This document shows positions 29,437-36,880 of a stretch of DNA of 36,880 bases, in pieces. Positions within the stretch are counted from its first letter, which is position 1. Each line of letters opens with the position of its first letter. Made by a program: the position numbers and the translations under genes. The stretch covers positions 1 to 36,880 of the forward strand of contig JAUPKX010000003.1 of NCBI GenBank assembly GCA_030837225.1, written 5' to 3'. Source of the DNA: Patescibacteria group bacterium (GTDB lineage: Bacteria; Patescibacteriota; Minisyncoccia; Phycocordibacterales; Phycocordibacteraceae). A model generated the notes under the pieces. The model made no database searches. It was not told the DNA's origin and saw only the letters and a program-made list of their open reading frames with translations.

Positions 29437-29841
29437 ATGCAGACATTAATTCTCGCCGCCATCGCTTTCCCTATCATGTTCGTACTCGATCTTCTATGGA
29501 TCGGTGTCGTTGGGGCAGGCTTCTACCGGTCTCAGCTCGGCTCCATGCTTCGTCCTGACGTGGTATGGCCTGCAGCACTCGCGTTCTATGTAATTTACTC
29601 GCTTGCGGTTGCGTTCTTCGTTATTGCACCAGCCATTGGGGTCCATTCCTTGGTACGAGTAGCACTAACAGCTGCATTCTTCGGCCTTGCCGCGTACGCT
29701 GCCTACGACCTTACGAATCTCGCAACCATAACCGGTTGGCCGCTCCCACTCACGTTCGTTGATCTTGCGTGGGGTGTGATTGTGACAACCGTTACCTCGG
29801 TGGCGACATACTGGATCGCAACAAAGTTTCTCGGCTACTAG
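29437..29841 (+). CDS. DUF2177 family membrane protein
   Basis: A 134-residue protein with four hydrophobic helices: AIAFPIMFVLDLLWIGVVG, WPAALAFYVIYSLAVAFFVI, RVALTAAFFGLAAYAAYDLT and VDLAWGVIVTTVTSVATYWI. The motifs LDLLWIG, GAGFYRSQLG, AAYAAYDLTNLAT and FVDLAWG are those of DUF2177, a family of small membrane proteins without known function. The tspO gene starts two bases later, so they are cotranscribed. Confidence 0.9.
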   Translation: MQTLILAAIAFPIMFVLDLLWIGVVGAGFYRSQLGSMLRPDVVWPAALAFYVIYSLAVAFFVIAPAIGVHSLVRVALTAAFFGLAAYAAYDLTNLATITGWPLPLTFVDLAWGVIVTTVTSVATYWIATKFLGY

Positions 29842-29842
29842 T

Positions 29843-30313
29843 ATGAAGCTTGGCTCCATACTCGCACTTGGATTCTTTGTTGGGGTATCGCTCCTTGCAG
29901 GATTCATCGGTTCCTTCTTTACGATGGATAGTGTGCAGACGTGGTACACAACCTTGAATCGTCCATCGTGGACACCACCAAACTGGGTGTTCGCTCCTGT
30001 ATGGACCACACTCTATGTGCTTATGGGAACTGCGGCGTACTTGGTATCCCGCTCGAAGAAGCTTGGGAAGACACTCGTGCTATGGCTCTTCCTCGCGCAT
30101 CTCTTGGTTAACATGTTCTGGAGCATTGCGTTCTTCTCCCTGCACGAGCTACTACTCTCGGTTATCGTTATCGTTGCGCTGCTTGGACTTATTATCGTCC
30201 TCATGCGCTTGTTCTGGCGCTACTCGCATCTCGCCGCCTATCTCATGGTGCCGTACTTGGTCTGGGTCTCGTACGCAACGACCCTTTCCGTTGGGTACCT
30301 CTTCCTCAACTGA
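29843..30313 (+). CDS. tspO: TspO/MBR family protein
   Basis: A 156-residue protein with five hydrophobic helices, as in the tryptophan-rich sensory protein / mitochondrial benzodiazepine receptor family. The diagnostic stretch WYTTLNRPSWTPPNWVFAPV is followed by WTTLYVLMGTAAYLV, and NMFWSIAFFSLH also fits. Family members bind porphyrins and other hydrophobic ligands, and their roles in bacteria vary (light, oxygen or stress signalling). Porphyrin handling would be odd in a cell without heme synthesis, so the ligand is open. It shares a terminator with the convergent mltG gene. Confidence 0.93.
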   Translation: MKLGSILALGFFVGVSLLAGFIGSFFTMDSVQTWYTTLNRPSWTPPNWVFAPVWTTLYVLMGTAAYLVSRSKKLGKTLVLWLFLAHLLVNMFWSIAFFSLHELLLSVIVIVALLGLIIVLMRLFWRYSHLAAYLMVPYLVWVSYATTLSVGYLFLN

Positions 30314-30320
30314 GAATACG

Positions 30321-30348
30321 TAAAAGCGCCTCATCTGAGGCGCTTTTA
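30321..30348. terminator. Bidirectional terminator between tspO and mltG
   Basis: TAAAAGCGCCTCA (30321-30333) and TGAGGCGCTTTTA (30336-30348) form a 13-base inverted repeat, with A-rich and T-rich ends serving both strands. Confidence 0.82.
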
Positions 30349-31410
30349 TCATTTCCCTTGGCCGTAACTCTTCTTGAGAGCTCGCACATGCCCTGCATAG
30401 TCAGGAGAGCAGAACATCTCGCCTTTTCGGTCATGGAAATAGAAGATACAGTCGGTCTTCTTTGGGTTGAGTGCTGCAAGAATGGCCTCAGTTGAAGGGT
30501 TTGAGATAGGTCCTGGAGGAAGACCTTCGTTCTGATACGTGTTGTATTCAGACTTGATGTACTTATCTGCAGGCTTTGGTACCGGCCACCAGGTCTTGGT
30601 ACCGCCCTTTGAGGCTTTTGCATACTGGAGTGTTGCATCGATCTGCAGATTCATACCAGACCAGAGACGGTTCCAGATAATGCCGGAGATAAGGCGCATC
30701 TCAGACGGGTCCCTGGTCTCGCGCTGAAGAAGGGAGGCAATAGTAAGAACGTCTTCGAGTGGAAGAATCTGTTCAGCTTCAGGACTGTAGCGAGAGGCGA
30801 TATCCCGCTCGAAACGATCCGCAAGAAGCTCTTGCACGTATGAGGCACTCGCCGCAGACGAGACCATGTAGGTGCCAGGCACAAACTCACCCTCAAGAAG
30901 TTCTGGGTCGGTGTTGTTTACTTGCTTGAGGAACGCGTCTTGCTCGGCTTTAGTCCATCCAAGTGCCATGCCGAAGGCGCGAGCCACCTCTTCCTGGCGA
31001 TATCCAGACTTAATATCAACAAACACTATATCGCTTCCTGCAATCTGTTCGTATCCTGGTACTTTCATTACCGCGTTCGCAATCCAGGTTATAGCAGTGT
31101 TCGCAAGGGAAGCGGCAGCGCCAAGTGTCTGACTTGTTTCGCCAAACAGGACATCAACCGCCGGGTCCTCGGTTATGGTCTCGTTGATGGGATCAACGTT
31201 AACCGGGAATGGCGGCTTCTGTGGCTCCGATACAGCAAGCTGTACCTCGTTCTCGAGTATGCCCGGAAGGGAGAACAAGCCGAGCCCTACAAGAAGGAGC
31301 ATGACAATGCCAGAGCCTGCGGCGCGCAGGTCTATCGGAGCATTCCGCTTTTGCTTCCGATATATCGGCAGCTTCTGCGGCATGAGGGGTTTCCTCGGTA
31401 TCGGTGCCAT
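30349..31410 (-). CDS. mltG: Endolytic transglycosylase MltG (YceG-like)
   Basis: A 353-residue protein. Residues 30-50 form a membrane anchor (GSGIVMLLLVGLGLFSLPGI) and the rest is outside the membrane. The YceG-like catalytic domain has the conserved Glu in ASLLQRETRDPSEM, then GIIWNRLWSGMNLQIDATLQ, YNTYQNEGLPPGPISNPSTE and FYFHD, in family order. MltG cuts new glycan strands and so sets their length. An insertion of about 60 residues between the anchor and the usual LysM-like part is variable in the family. The start at 31410 is set by TACAAT seven bases upstream on the minus strand, and an upstream ATG at 31461 would precede that promoter. Confidence 0.93.
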   Translation of the reverse strand: MAPIPRKPLMPQKLPIYRKQKRNAPIDLRAAGSGIVMLLLVGLGLFSLPGILENEVQLAVSEPQKPPFPVNVDPINETITEDPAVDVLFGETSQTLGAAASLANTAITWIANAVMKVPGYEQIAGSDIVFVDIKSGYRQEEVARAFGMALGWTKAEQDAFLKQVNNTDPELLEGEFVPGTYMVSSAASASYVQELLADRFERDIASRYSPEAEQILPLEDVLTIASLLQRETRDPSEMRLISGIIWNRLWSGMNLQIDATLQYAKASKGGTKTWWPVPKPADKYIKSEYNTYQNEGLPPGPISNPSTEAILAALNPKKTDCIFYFHDRKGEMFCSPDYAGHVRALKKSYGQGK

Positions 31411-31417
31411 TTCCTCT

Positions 31418-31423
31418 ATTGTA
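31418..31423 (-). promoter_or_regulatory. -10 hexamer of mltG
   Basis: TACAAT on the minus strand, seven bases before ATG 31410. Confidence 0.5.
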
Positions 31424-31489
31424 TCGCATGCACGAAGAGAAAAACCATCCGTTAGGAACAACTAGTGCTCGACAGCATGCGTGAGCGAG

Positions 31490-31498
31490 TGGTACGGT
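31490..31498 (+). promoter_or_regulatory. Extended -10 promoter of the heptad-repeat gene
   Basis: TGG followed by TACGGT (31493-31498), six bases before ATG 31505. The hexamer and spacing are the same as for tgt. Confidence 0.5.
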
Positions 31499-31504
31499 CA
31501 ACAT

Positions 31505-32008
31505 ATGAAAGACACTGTTCCTGTCCCTCCCACAACACTCGAGCGTGTCGTTGCCAATATTGGATCAGTTAAGTCTCTTTTGATACATACGTTTATATTC
31601 GCCGCATCGTTTTTGATGGCACTCCTTGGCATCGTTGAGTGGGAGATTATGCTCCTCGTCCTGACGACACTTGTATCGCTCGAGGCAATATACCTCTCGC
31701 TGTTGATTCAGATAACAGTGAACCGCCACACCCAGTCCCTTAAGGAGGTTGAGGAGGATATTGAGGAGATCTCGGAAGACATTGAAGAGCTCGGCGAGGA
31801 CATGGAGGATATCCAGGAGGATCTTGAGGAGATTTCTGAGGACATTGAGGAGATTCAGGAGGACGTTGAGGAGCTCAACGAGGAAGAGGACGAGCCAAAA
31901 GAGAAACCAAAGGGTAAGAAGCCAACTAAGGCAGAGACGCTTGAGCAGCTTACGAAAGATGTGCAGCGCGTCCTTGCAGACCTTGAGGCACTCAAGGGAA
32001 CGAAGTAG
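31505..32008 (+). CDS. Membrane protein with acidic heptad-repeat coiled coil
   Basis: A 167-residue protein. Two hydrophobic helices (about 23-43 and 47-72) are followed by six head-to-tail seven-residue units of the form x-E-D-I-E-E-I at residues 83-124, an almost ideal acidic coiled coil. A Lys/Pro-rich stretch and a final helix (LEQLTKDVQRVLADLEAL) come next. The helix 2 to repeat junction (LIQITVNRHTQSLKEVEED) resembles the DUF1003 and low-affinity iron permease families, but weakly. The cytoplasmic coiled coil suggests a scaffold that multimerises at the membrane (inference). ATG 31481 is in frame, but 31505 fits the promoter. tRNA-Ala follows 11 bases after the stop. Confidence 0.78.
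   Translation: MKDTVPVPPTTLERVVANIGSVKSLLIHTFIFAASFLMALLGIVEWEIMLLVLTTLVSLEAIYLSLLIQITVNRHTQSLKEVEEDIEEISEDIEELGEDMEDIQEDLEEISEDIEEIQEDVEELNEEEDEPKEKPKGKKPTKAETLEQLTKDVQRVLADLEALKGTK
31751..31876 (+). repeat. Six tandem 21-base units encoding heptads
   Basis: Imperfect in-frame repeats: EEDIEEI, SEDIEEL, GEDMEDI, QEDLEEI, SEDIEEI, QEDVEEL. Copy number could change by slippage without shifting the frame. Confidence 0.85.
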
Positions 32009-32019
32009 AGTAAAGGGAA

Positions 32020-32090
32020 GGGCCCATAGTAAAATGGTATTACGTATCCATGGCATGGATAAAGTCGGGGTCCGATTCCCCGTGGGTCCA
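32020..32090 (+). tRNA. tRNA-Ala (anticodon GGC), unusual T-loop
   Basis: A 71-base cloverleaf: acceptor GGGCCCA with TGGGTCC including G3-T70, D-stem GTAA/TTAC, anticodon stem TATCC/GGATA with loop ATGGCAT (anticodon GGC), and T-stem CGGGG/CCCCG. The T-loop is TCCGATT, so position 55 is C where T (pseudouridine) is nearly universal. CCA is not encoded. Confidence 0.88.
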
Positions 32091-32099
32091 CACTTGAAG

Positions 32100-32108
32100 T
32101 GCTAATAT
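32100..32108 (+). promoter_or_regulatory. Extended -10 promoter of the NYN gene
   Basis: TGC followed by TAATAT (32103-32108), seven bases before ATG 32116. Confidence 0.5.
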
Positions 32109-32115
32109 AGGCTAT

Positions 32116-32616
32116 ATGGAGCAAGAGTCGGTAAAGACAAACATCGCGTATATTGATGCGGCTAATCTAGACAGGGCCTTACGCGATCTACACTGGAAAC
32201 TCGACTATAAGAAATTAAGGGTGTGGCTCAAGGATAAGTATAAAATTGAGCGCGCCTACATCTTCATAGGTCTCATACCAAAATATAAGGACCTGTATAC
32301 CTACTTCCAGGAATGCGGATTCACTCTGATCTTTAAGGAAGTTGTCTACCAGGGAAGTGGCGTTCCAAAAGGAAACTGCGATACCGATCTCATCATGCAG
32401 GCAATTGATGACGCGTATGAAGGGAATCTCGAAAAGGCACTCCTTGTCTCAAGTGATGGCGATTATGCGCCTCTTGTTAAAAAGCTCCAGGGAAGAGAAC
32501 AATTCTTAGGAATACTTTCTCCGGCGCCAGCAAAGAAATGCTCAATTCTTCTTAAACGAACAAATACCGCTATCTCTTATATTAACGACCAGAGAAGCCT
32601 TCTAGAGCTAAAATAA
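32116..32616 (+). CDS. NYN-domain (PIN-like) nuclease-family protein
   Basis: A 166-residue protein covering one NYN domain, a PIN-like fold shared by RNA-cleaving proteins. The acidic cluster is visible: Asp in AYIDAANLDRAL, the pair in GNCDTDLIMQAI and the Asp residues in LVSSDGDYAPLVKKL. The final strand LGILSP and a helix complete the fold. Members of the LabA/NYN group are thought to cut or process RNA, but the target here is unknown. The gene appears more AT-rich than its neighbours, suggesting a different history. It lies between a tRNA gene and its own terminator, as a single-gene unit. Confidence 0.88.
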   Translation: MEQESVKTNIAYIDAANLDRALRDLHWKLDYKKLRVWLKDKYKIERAYIFIGLIPKYKDLYTYFQECGFTLIFKEVVYQGSGVPKGNCDTDLIMQAIDDAYEGNLEKALLVSSDGDYAPLVKKLQGREQFLGILSPAPAKKCSILLKRTNTAISYINDQRSLLELK

Positions 32617-32656
32617 AAAGGCCCCCGATGCGGACGAGCCGCATAAGGGTCCTTTT
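32616..32656 (+). terminator. Two-tier terminator after the NYN gene
   Basis: An outer stem AAAAGGCCC (32616-32624) with GGGTCCTTTT (32647-32656), one bulged T, encloses ATGCGG (32628-32633) with CCGCAT (32639-32644). It begins on the last base of the stop codon. Confidence 0.75.
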
Positions 32657-32744
32657 CGTGGTGATGTTGCTATTATACCCCTTGTCCATGTAGGGTCAAT
32701 GATATCCACAGTTTGTTGGTGCTGGTCTCTTAGAGTTTCTGATT

Positions 32745-32773
32745 TTGTCTATATAACTGCTGTCTGCTACACT
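32745..32773 (+). promoter_or_regulatory. Promoter of the ATP synthase operon
   Basis: TTGTCT (32745-32750), a 17-base spacer and TACACT (32768-32773) preceded by TGC. The -10 ends six bases before ATG 32780, so the operon message is predicted to be leaderless. Confidence 0.65.
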
Positions 32774-32779
32774 AACCTT

Positions 32780-33649
32780 ATGACAGGGGCACTGACCCAT
32801 CTCGGGTCTTTTTTCAATATGCTATTTAGCACAAACGTGGCTCTTGCAGCCGCGGAGGCTTCCGAGAACGCAGGACATGCAGCTGAAGGGGCAGAAGCTG
32901 CTCCAGGTATTCACGTAGTCCTCAAGGCTGAGGAAGTCTTCAACCTCGCAGGATTCCCTATAACCAACTCTCTCATCATGACGGTTATCACAACCGTCCT
33001 GTTGATTGCATTCGCATACACAGTACGTAGCAAGCTTGCCATGATCCCCGGGAAGCTCCAGGCTGGCGTCGAGCTGCTCTTCCAGGGCGTGCTTGATTAC
33101 ATGGCGGAGACGCTCGAGAGCAAGGAACTCGCTCGCAAGTTCTTCCCACTTATCATGACGATCTTCCTATTCGTCTTGGTTGCTAACCAGCTCGCGTTCC
33201 TTCCGGGCGTGGGATCGATCCTTGTGGACCATGCAGGCGCTATGGTGCCGCTGCTTCGCGCTCCGGCAGCGGACCTCAATATGACGCTCGCTCTAGCTAT
33301 TATCGCGTTCCTCGTGATTGAGATAACCGGGGTCGTGGTACTCGGCTTTTTCAAGTACGCCGGGAAATATGTTAATTTTAGCTCACCGGTGAACTTCGTC
33401 GTGGGCATCATCGAGCTTCTCTCGAACATCGGACGCCTCATCTCCTTCTCGTTCCGTCTCTTCGGAAACGTCTTCGCAGGCGAGGTGATGATCGCGGTGG
33501 CCCTGTTCTTCGTCGCGTACCTCCTGCCGGTGCCGCTTATGGCCTTTGAGGTCTTCGTGGCATTTATCCAGGCAGTGGTGTTCGCGATGTTGACGCTGTT
33601 CTTCATCAAACTTTCGATCATGGAACCACATGGGGATGAGGCGCATTAG
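32780..33649 (+). CDS. atpB: ATP synthase F0 subunit a
   Basis: A 289-residue subunit a, the stator half-channel for protons. After a 40-residue N-terminal stretch with a hydrophobic part (FFNMLFSTNVALAAAE) there are several membrane helices. The essential Arg of the a/c interface is in SFSFRLFGNVFAGE (E. coli aArg210 position), and the last helix FIQAVVFAMLTLFFIKLS is conserved. It heads the operon atpB-E-F-H-A-G. The start at 32780 is chosen over 32699 because the promoter lies in between. Confidence 0.95.
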   Translation: MTGALTHLGSFFNMLFSTNVALAAAEASENAGHAAEGAEAAPGIHVVLKAEEVFNLAGFPITNSLIMTVITTVLLIAFAYTVRSKLAMIPGKLQAGVELLFQGVLDYMAETLESKELARKFFPLIMTIFLFVLVANQLAFLPGVGSILVDHAGAMVPLLRAPAADLNMTLALAIIAFLVIEITGVVVLGFFKYAGKYVNFSSPVNFVVGIIELLSNIGRLISFSFRLFGNVFAGEVMIAVALFFVAYLLPVPLMAFEVFVAFIQAVVFAMLTLFFIKLSIMEPHGDEAH

Positions 33650-33664
33650 CCTTCTCTCAGTGTG

Positions 33665-33679
33665 GCTCCGGGATGGAGC
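33665..33679 (+). promoter_or_regulatory. Hairpin in the atpB-atpE gap
   Basis: GCTCC (33665-33669) pairs with GGAGC (33675-33679) around GGGAT. It lacks a T-run and therefore is not a clear terminator. It could affect mRNA stability before atpE, whose product is needed in several copies. Confidence 0.35.
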
Positions 33680-33689
33680 AATTATTTAG

Positions 33690-33941
<252 letters not shown>

Positions 33942-33960
33942 GCACTAGCGCGCTCTTATT

Positions 33961-34407
33961 ATGGAATCCCTTCTCGACGCATTCGGCATAGACGTAAAGC
34001 TGCTTTTGGCACAGCTCGTCAACTTCGGCGTGCTCTTCGTCGCCCTTACCTGGCTTCTGTATAAGCCAGTTATGAAAACGCTCGACGAGCGTGCGGCAAA
34101 GATTGCGCAAGGCGTTGAGGACGCGGAGACAGCGTCTGAGAAGGCAGCACAGGCTGACGAGAACGCTGCAAAGGTAGTGAAGGGTGCTGAGACTGAGGCA
34201 GAAGGCATCGTCTCAAGCGCACGCGACCTCGCAGGCACTGAGAAGTCTCGCATCATGAAGGAAGCGGAGGCTCGTGCTGCACAAGTTGCCGCGGACGCTG
34301 AAGCACGTGCCGCAGAGACTGCCGCAAAGGCACTCCGCGATTCTGAGAAGGAAGTAGCACGTCTTGCGGTACTCGCTGCAGAGAAGGTACTTCGGGAGTC
34401 CAAATAA
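33961..34407 (+). CDS. atpF: ATP synthase F0 subunit b
   Basis: A 148-residue peripheral stalk subunit. One membrane helix (LVNFGVLFVALTWLLYKPVM, about 19-38) precedes a long Ala/Glu-rich helix without breaks, as in subunit b dimers. The segment WLLYKPVMKTLDERAAKI at the membrane boundary is the family hallmark. It starts 19 bases after atpE, and atpH begins two bases after its stop. Confidence 0.93.
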   Translation: MESLLDAFGIDVKLLLAQLVNFGVLFVALTWLLYKPVMKTLDERAAKIAQGVEDAETASEKAAQADENAAKVVKGAETEAEGIVSSARDLAGTEKSRIMKEAEARAAQVAADAEARAAETAAKALRDSEKEVARLAVLAAEKVLRESK

Positions 34408-34409
34408 GT

Positions 34410-34775
34410 ATGGAACGAGAGTACGCACAGGCATTGTCAGATAGTCTCGCGCGGGGAACCGATGAGGCGAAGCTTGTGGACGGACTCGTGAAGCACCTTA
34501 AGGAAGAGGGCCGCATGAAGCTTCTTCCGGGCATTGTGCGCGAGCTAAAGCGTCTTCAAATGGAGACCACAAAGCTCGCGCCCTCGCTTGAGATTGCGAG
34601 CGAAGCGGACCGTGCGTCCGCCGTAGCGGGTGCCAAGGAATCCGGCATCGCTACAAGCGACGTCACGATTAATCCGAGTCTCATACGCGGCTGGCGTGCT
34701 CGTTCAGGAAGTGTGCTCGTAGACCGCTCTGCAAAGCAGGCATTAGTAGACCTTTATCAAAAGATTACGAACTAG
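34410..34775 (+). CDS. atpH: ATP synthase F1 subunit delta, shortened
   Basis: A 121-residue protein, against about 175-180 for typical delta subunits. The N-terminal helical bundle is contracted (EYAQALSDSL, then HLKEEGRMKLLPGIVRELKR), whereas the C-terminal part NPSLIRGWRARSGSVLVDRS, which contacts subunit b, is retained. Identification rests on this motif and on the position between atpF and atpA. The loss shortens the part that caps the top of F1. The gene has two-base gaps or less to its neighbours' reading frames, consistent with a single mRNA. Confidence 0.87.
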   Translation: MEREYAQALSDSLARGTDEAKLVDGLVKHLKEEGRMKLLPGIVRELKRLQMETTKLAPSLEIASEADRASAVAGAKESGIATSDVTINPSLIRGWRARSGSVLVDRSAKQALVDLYQKITN

Positions 34776-34778
34776 GGT

Positions 34779-36332
34779 ATGGAAAGCATCATCAAGCGCA
34801 TCGAGTCCGAGATCGCAGGCTTCGAAGGAAGCAAGGCGGGCGGTACAACAGAGACCGGCATCGTCCGGGCAACGGGAGACGGTATCGCAGAGATCGATGG
34901 CCTTGAAAACGCCATCATGTCTGAGATGGTGCTCTTCGATCCGACCTTCGACCGCTCGCTCGAAGATGCGCTTAAGGATGCAGACCCGGTCTACGGTCTC
35001 GTGCTTAACCTCGAAGAGGACGGTGTTCGCGCCGTTATTCTTGGGGACGGTTCTAAGGTCTACGAAGGTATGTTAGTGCGTCGTGTTGGTCGCCTCCTCT
35101 CCATCCCCGTAGGTGACTCACTCGTTGGTCGTGTGGTTAATCCACTCGGTGAGCCAGTAGACGGCAAGGGTCCAACAAAGGCTGATACCTTCCGTCCAAT
35201 CGAGAAGGAAGCGTATGGTGTTATCGACCGCGCGCCGGTTAACACCCCGCTTCACACCGGCATCAAGGCTATTGATGCTATGACCCCGATTGGTCGCGGA
35301 CAGCGCCAGCTCATCATTGGTGACCGCGGTACCGGAAAGACAACCATTGCTATCGACACCATCCTCAACCAGAAGTCCGAGTCACCTGAGTCTCGACCTA
35401 TCTGTGTGTATGTTGCTATCGGCCAGAAGGAATCGAAGACTGCTCGCATCGTCGGTCAGCTCACGGAAGCCGGTGCGATGGATTACACCATTGTAGTTAC
35501 GGCACCAGCTTCAAGCCCTGCGGCATTCCAGTTCTTGGCTCCATTTGCCGGTGCTGCAATTGCTGAGCACTTCATGGAGCAGGGCAAGGACGCGCTTGTG
35601 GTCTATGACGATCTCTCAAAGCAAGCTGTGGCATACCGCCAGATGTCGCTTCTTCTTCGCCGTCCGCCAGGTCGCGAGGCGTACCCTGGAGACGTGTTCT
35701 ACTTGCACTCCCGACTTTTGGAGCGTGCAGCAAAGCTTTCTAAGGAGAAGGGTGGAGGCTCTATTACTGCGCTTCCGATTATCGAGACACAGGAGAACGA
35801 CGTGTCTGCCTACATCCCAACGAACGTGATTTCGATTACGGACGGACAGATCTTCCTTGAGTCTGATCTCTTCAACAAGGGCTTCCGCCCAGCTATGAAC
35901 GTCGGTATCTCCGTGTCCCGCGTGGGATCGGCCGCGCAGACCAAGGCTATGAAGAAGGTCTCCGGCAAGATCAAGCTTGAGCTCGCTCAGTTCCGTGAGC
36001 TTGAGGCATTCATGCAGTTCTCTTCTGATCTTGATGCAAACACCAAGAAGCAGATTGAGGCCGGACAGCGTATGACCGAGATGCTTAAGCAGGGTAACGG
36101 CAAGCCAATTGCGTTCGAGATGGAGTCTGCAATTATCTTCGCCGCTACCAACGGTTACTTCGACGGCTTTGCGCCAGAAGATACTGCAGGAGCGGAGATT
36201 CGTCTTCAGGACTTCCTCAATCGCGAGGCAACGGGCGTACTTGCGGCCATCCGCACTACCAAGGAGATTGGCGAAGCAACCGAGAAGGATCTACGTGCTG
36301 CACTCGACAAATTCGTTGAGCGTTCTGCATAA
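34779..36332 (+). CDS. atpA: ATP synthase F1 subunit alpha
   Basis: A 517-residue alpha subunit. The N-terminal barrel contains an extra acidic stretch near residues 53-71 ([17 protein letters not shown]) compared with standard forms. The P-loop is GDRGTGKT (181-188), where Gly replaces the usual Gln of [28 protein letters not shown], then [19 protein letters not shown] and [11 protein letters not shown] complete the nucleotide-binding domain, and the arginine finger lies in the last of these. It begins three bases after atpH. Confidence 0.97.
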   Translation: MESIIKRIESEIAGFEGSKAGGTTETGIVRATGDGIAEIDGLENAIMSEMVLFDPTFDRSLEDALKDADPVYGLVLNLEEDGVRAVILGDGSKVYEGMLVRRVGRLLSIPVGDSLVGRVVNPLGEPVDGKGPTKADTFRPIEKEAYGVIDRAPVNTPLHTGIKAIDAMTPIGRGQRQLIIGDRGTGKTTIAIDTILNQKSESPESRPICVYVAIGQKESKTARIVGQLTEAGAMDYTIVVTAPASSPAAFQFLAPFAGAAIAEHFMEQGKDALVVYDDLSKQAVAYRQMSLLLRRPPGREAYPGDVFYLHSRLLERAAKLSKEKGGGSITALPIIETQENDVSAYIPTNVISITDGQIFLESDLFNKGFRPAMNVGISVSRVGSAAQTKAMKKVSGKIKLELAQFRELEAFMQFSSDLDANTKKQIEAGQRMTEMLKQGNGKPIAFEMESAIIFAATNGYFDGFAPEDTAGAEIRLQDFLNREATGVLAAIRTTKEIGEATEKDLRAALDKFVERSA

Positions 36333-36340
36333 CACCCTCC

Positions 36341-36880
36341 ATGGCACTTAAGGACATCAAGACGAAGATCAAGGCAACCGAGCGCATGCACAAAGTGACA
36401 CGCGCTATGGAGGCCGTGTCCGCTGTGAAGATGCGTAAGACGCAGGCGGCAGCGCTTGAGGGACGTGCATATGCTCGTGCCGCACTTTCGCTTCTCACTC
36501 GTCTTGCGGGCACACGCCATGTGAAGGAGCACCCACTTGGTCAGGAACGTGAGGGCGACAAGCTTGCACTCGTTGTTATCACGAGTGACAAAGGACTTGC
36601 CGGCGCTCTTAACTCAGGAGTGCTTAAGCGGGCTGTTGAGGCGATTGAAGGACGTTCAATCGAGGACGTTACGGTCTACGCGTACGGAAAGAAAGGACAG
36701 GAGTTCTTCAGCCGCCGCGGCTACACTGTTGCGCGTGCCATTGAGAACAAGCAGGATGAGATCCCGCTTCAGGTTATGGAAGATCTCGTTACTGAGATCA
36801 CCGAAGGCTTCCTTGCCCGGAAGCACGACAAGGTTGTCGCGGTCTACAGCAACTTCAAGTCCACCTTCGAGCAGATTCCA
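36341..36880 (+). CDS. atpG: ATP synthase F1 subunit gamma (3' end outside window)
   Basis: The first 180 residues of the rotor shaft, open to the window edge. The N-terminal helix (MALKDIKTKIKATERMHKVT, then RAMEAVSAVKMRK) and the conserved ITSDKGLAGALN identify it. It starts eight bases after the atpA stop. The subunits beta and epsilon are expected next. Confidence 0.95.
   Translation, partial: MALKDIKTKIKATERMHKVTRAMEAVSAVKMRKTQAAALEGRAYARAALSLLTRLAGTRHVKEHPLGQEREGDKLALVVITSDKGLAGALNSGVLKRAVEAIEGRSIEDVTVYAYGKKGQEFFSRRGYTVARAIENKQDEIPLQVMEDLVTEITEGFLARKHDKVVAVYSNFKSTFEQIP

Noticed and set aside
31751-31876. Tandem repeats considered as a CRISPR-like array
   Set aside because: The units are contiguous 21-base coding repeats without spacers, in frame with a coiled coil. 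No CRISPR repeats or cas genes were seen in the window.

Overview
The window looks like a piece of a Candidate Phyla Radiation (Patescibacteria, Parcubacteria-like) genome. The basis is the gene repertoire: a CxxC-x17-CxxC zinc-ribbon protein, proteins resembling the DUF5663 and DUF5667 families, lysine/alanine-rich small proteins, a solitary purC, an unusually short UvrC, a shortened ATP synthase delta subunit, and almost no Shine-Dalgarno sequences. The genes are tightly packed and mostly on the + strand, with about 50% GC by eye. TGA is used as an ordinary stop (for example at the ends of tspO and mltG), so the recoded SR1/Gracilibacteria lineages are unlikely. The exact lineage cannot be fixed from the sequence alone.

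Layout. 1-6.9 kb: zinc-ribbon protein, flavoprotein, ABC-F ATPase, GIY-YIG protein, DoxX, O6-alkylguanine transferase, RsuA/RluB-type pseudouridine synthase (minus), Nudix hydrolase, DUF1653 protein and two small membrane proteins. 7-10.2 kb: ECF sigma factor with a DUF5667-type membrane protein, two anchored exported proteins and a YvlD-type membrane protein. 10.2-11.1 kb: a PAICS-type PurC. 11.2-17.4 kb: an apparent operon with a VirD4/TrwB-like ATPase, an 883-residue membrane/coiled-coil protein, a DUF5663-like protein and an anchored FKBP. 17.5-18.3 kb: a high-GC exported protein on the minus strand that looks foreign. 18.5-28.7 kb: tgt, uvrB, a histidine kinase, a response regulator, uvrA, a short orphan, uvrC and ddl. 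28.75-29.4 kb: tRNA-Ala(UGC), then a 600-base stretch with a candidate 46-residue minus-strand gene between two 19-base direct repeats. 29.4-32.7 kb: DUF2177, TspO, MltG (minus), a heptad-repeat membrane protein, tRNA-Ala(GGC) and a NYN-domain protein. 32.7 kb to the end: the F-type ATP synthase operon atpB-E-F-H-A-G, with atpG cut by the window edge.

The most distinctive global signal is a start-site rule. At twelve genes on both strands a TAnnnT -10-like hexamer lies exactly six bases before the ATG, often preceded by TGn, which would put transcription initiation on the start codon (leaderless mRNA). A minority of genes (purC-like, the high-GC exported protein, the 110-residue orphan and the 46-residue ORF) instead carry good Shine-Dalgarno sequences. 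The first three of these also have elevated GC, so they may be later arrivals.

Functionally the window combines nucleotide excision repair (UvrA, UvrB, UvrC) and alkylation repair, tRNA/rRNA modification (Tgt, pseudouridine synthase), peptidoglycan metabolism (Ddl, MltG), envelope sensing (ECF/DUF5667, histidine kinase) and energy coupling (ATP synthase). Several familiar enzymes are altered: Tgt lacks its three zinc cysteines and has a shortened substrate loop, UvrC lacks its helix-hairpin-helix tail and an internal segment, UvrA is short with one zinc ligand changed, and AtpH is contracted.
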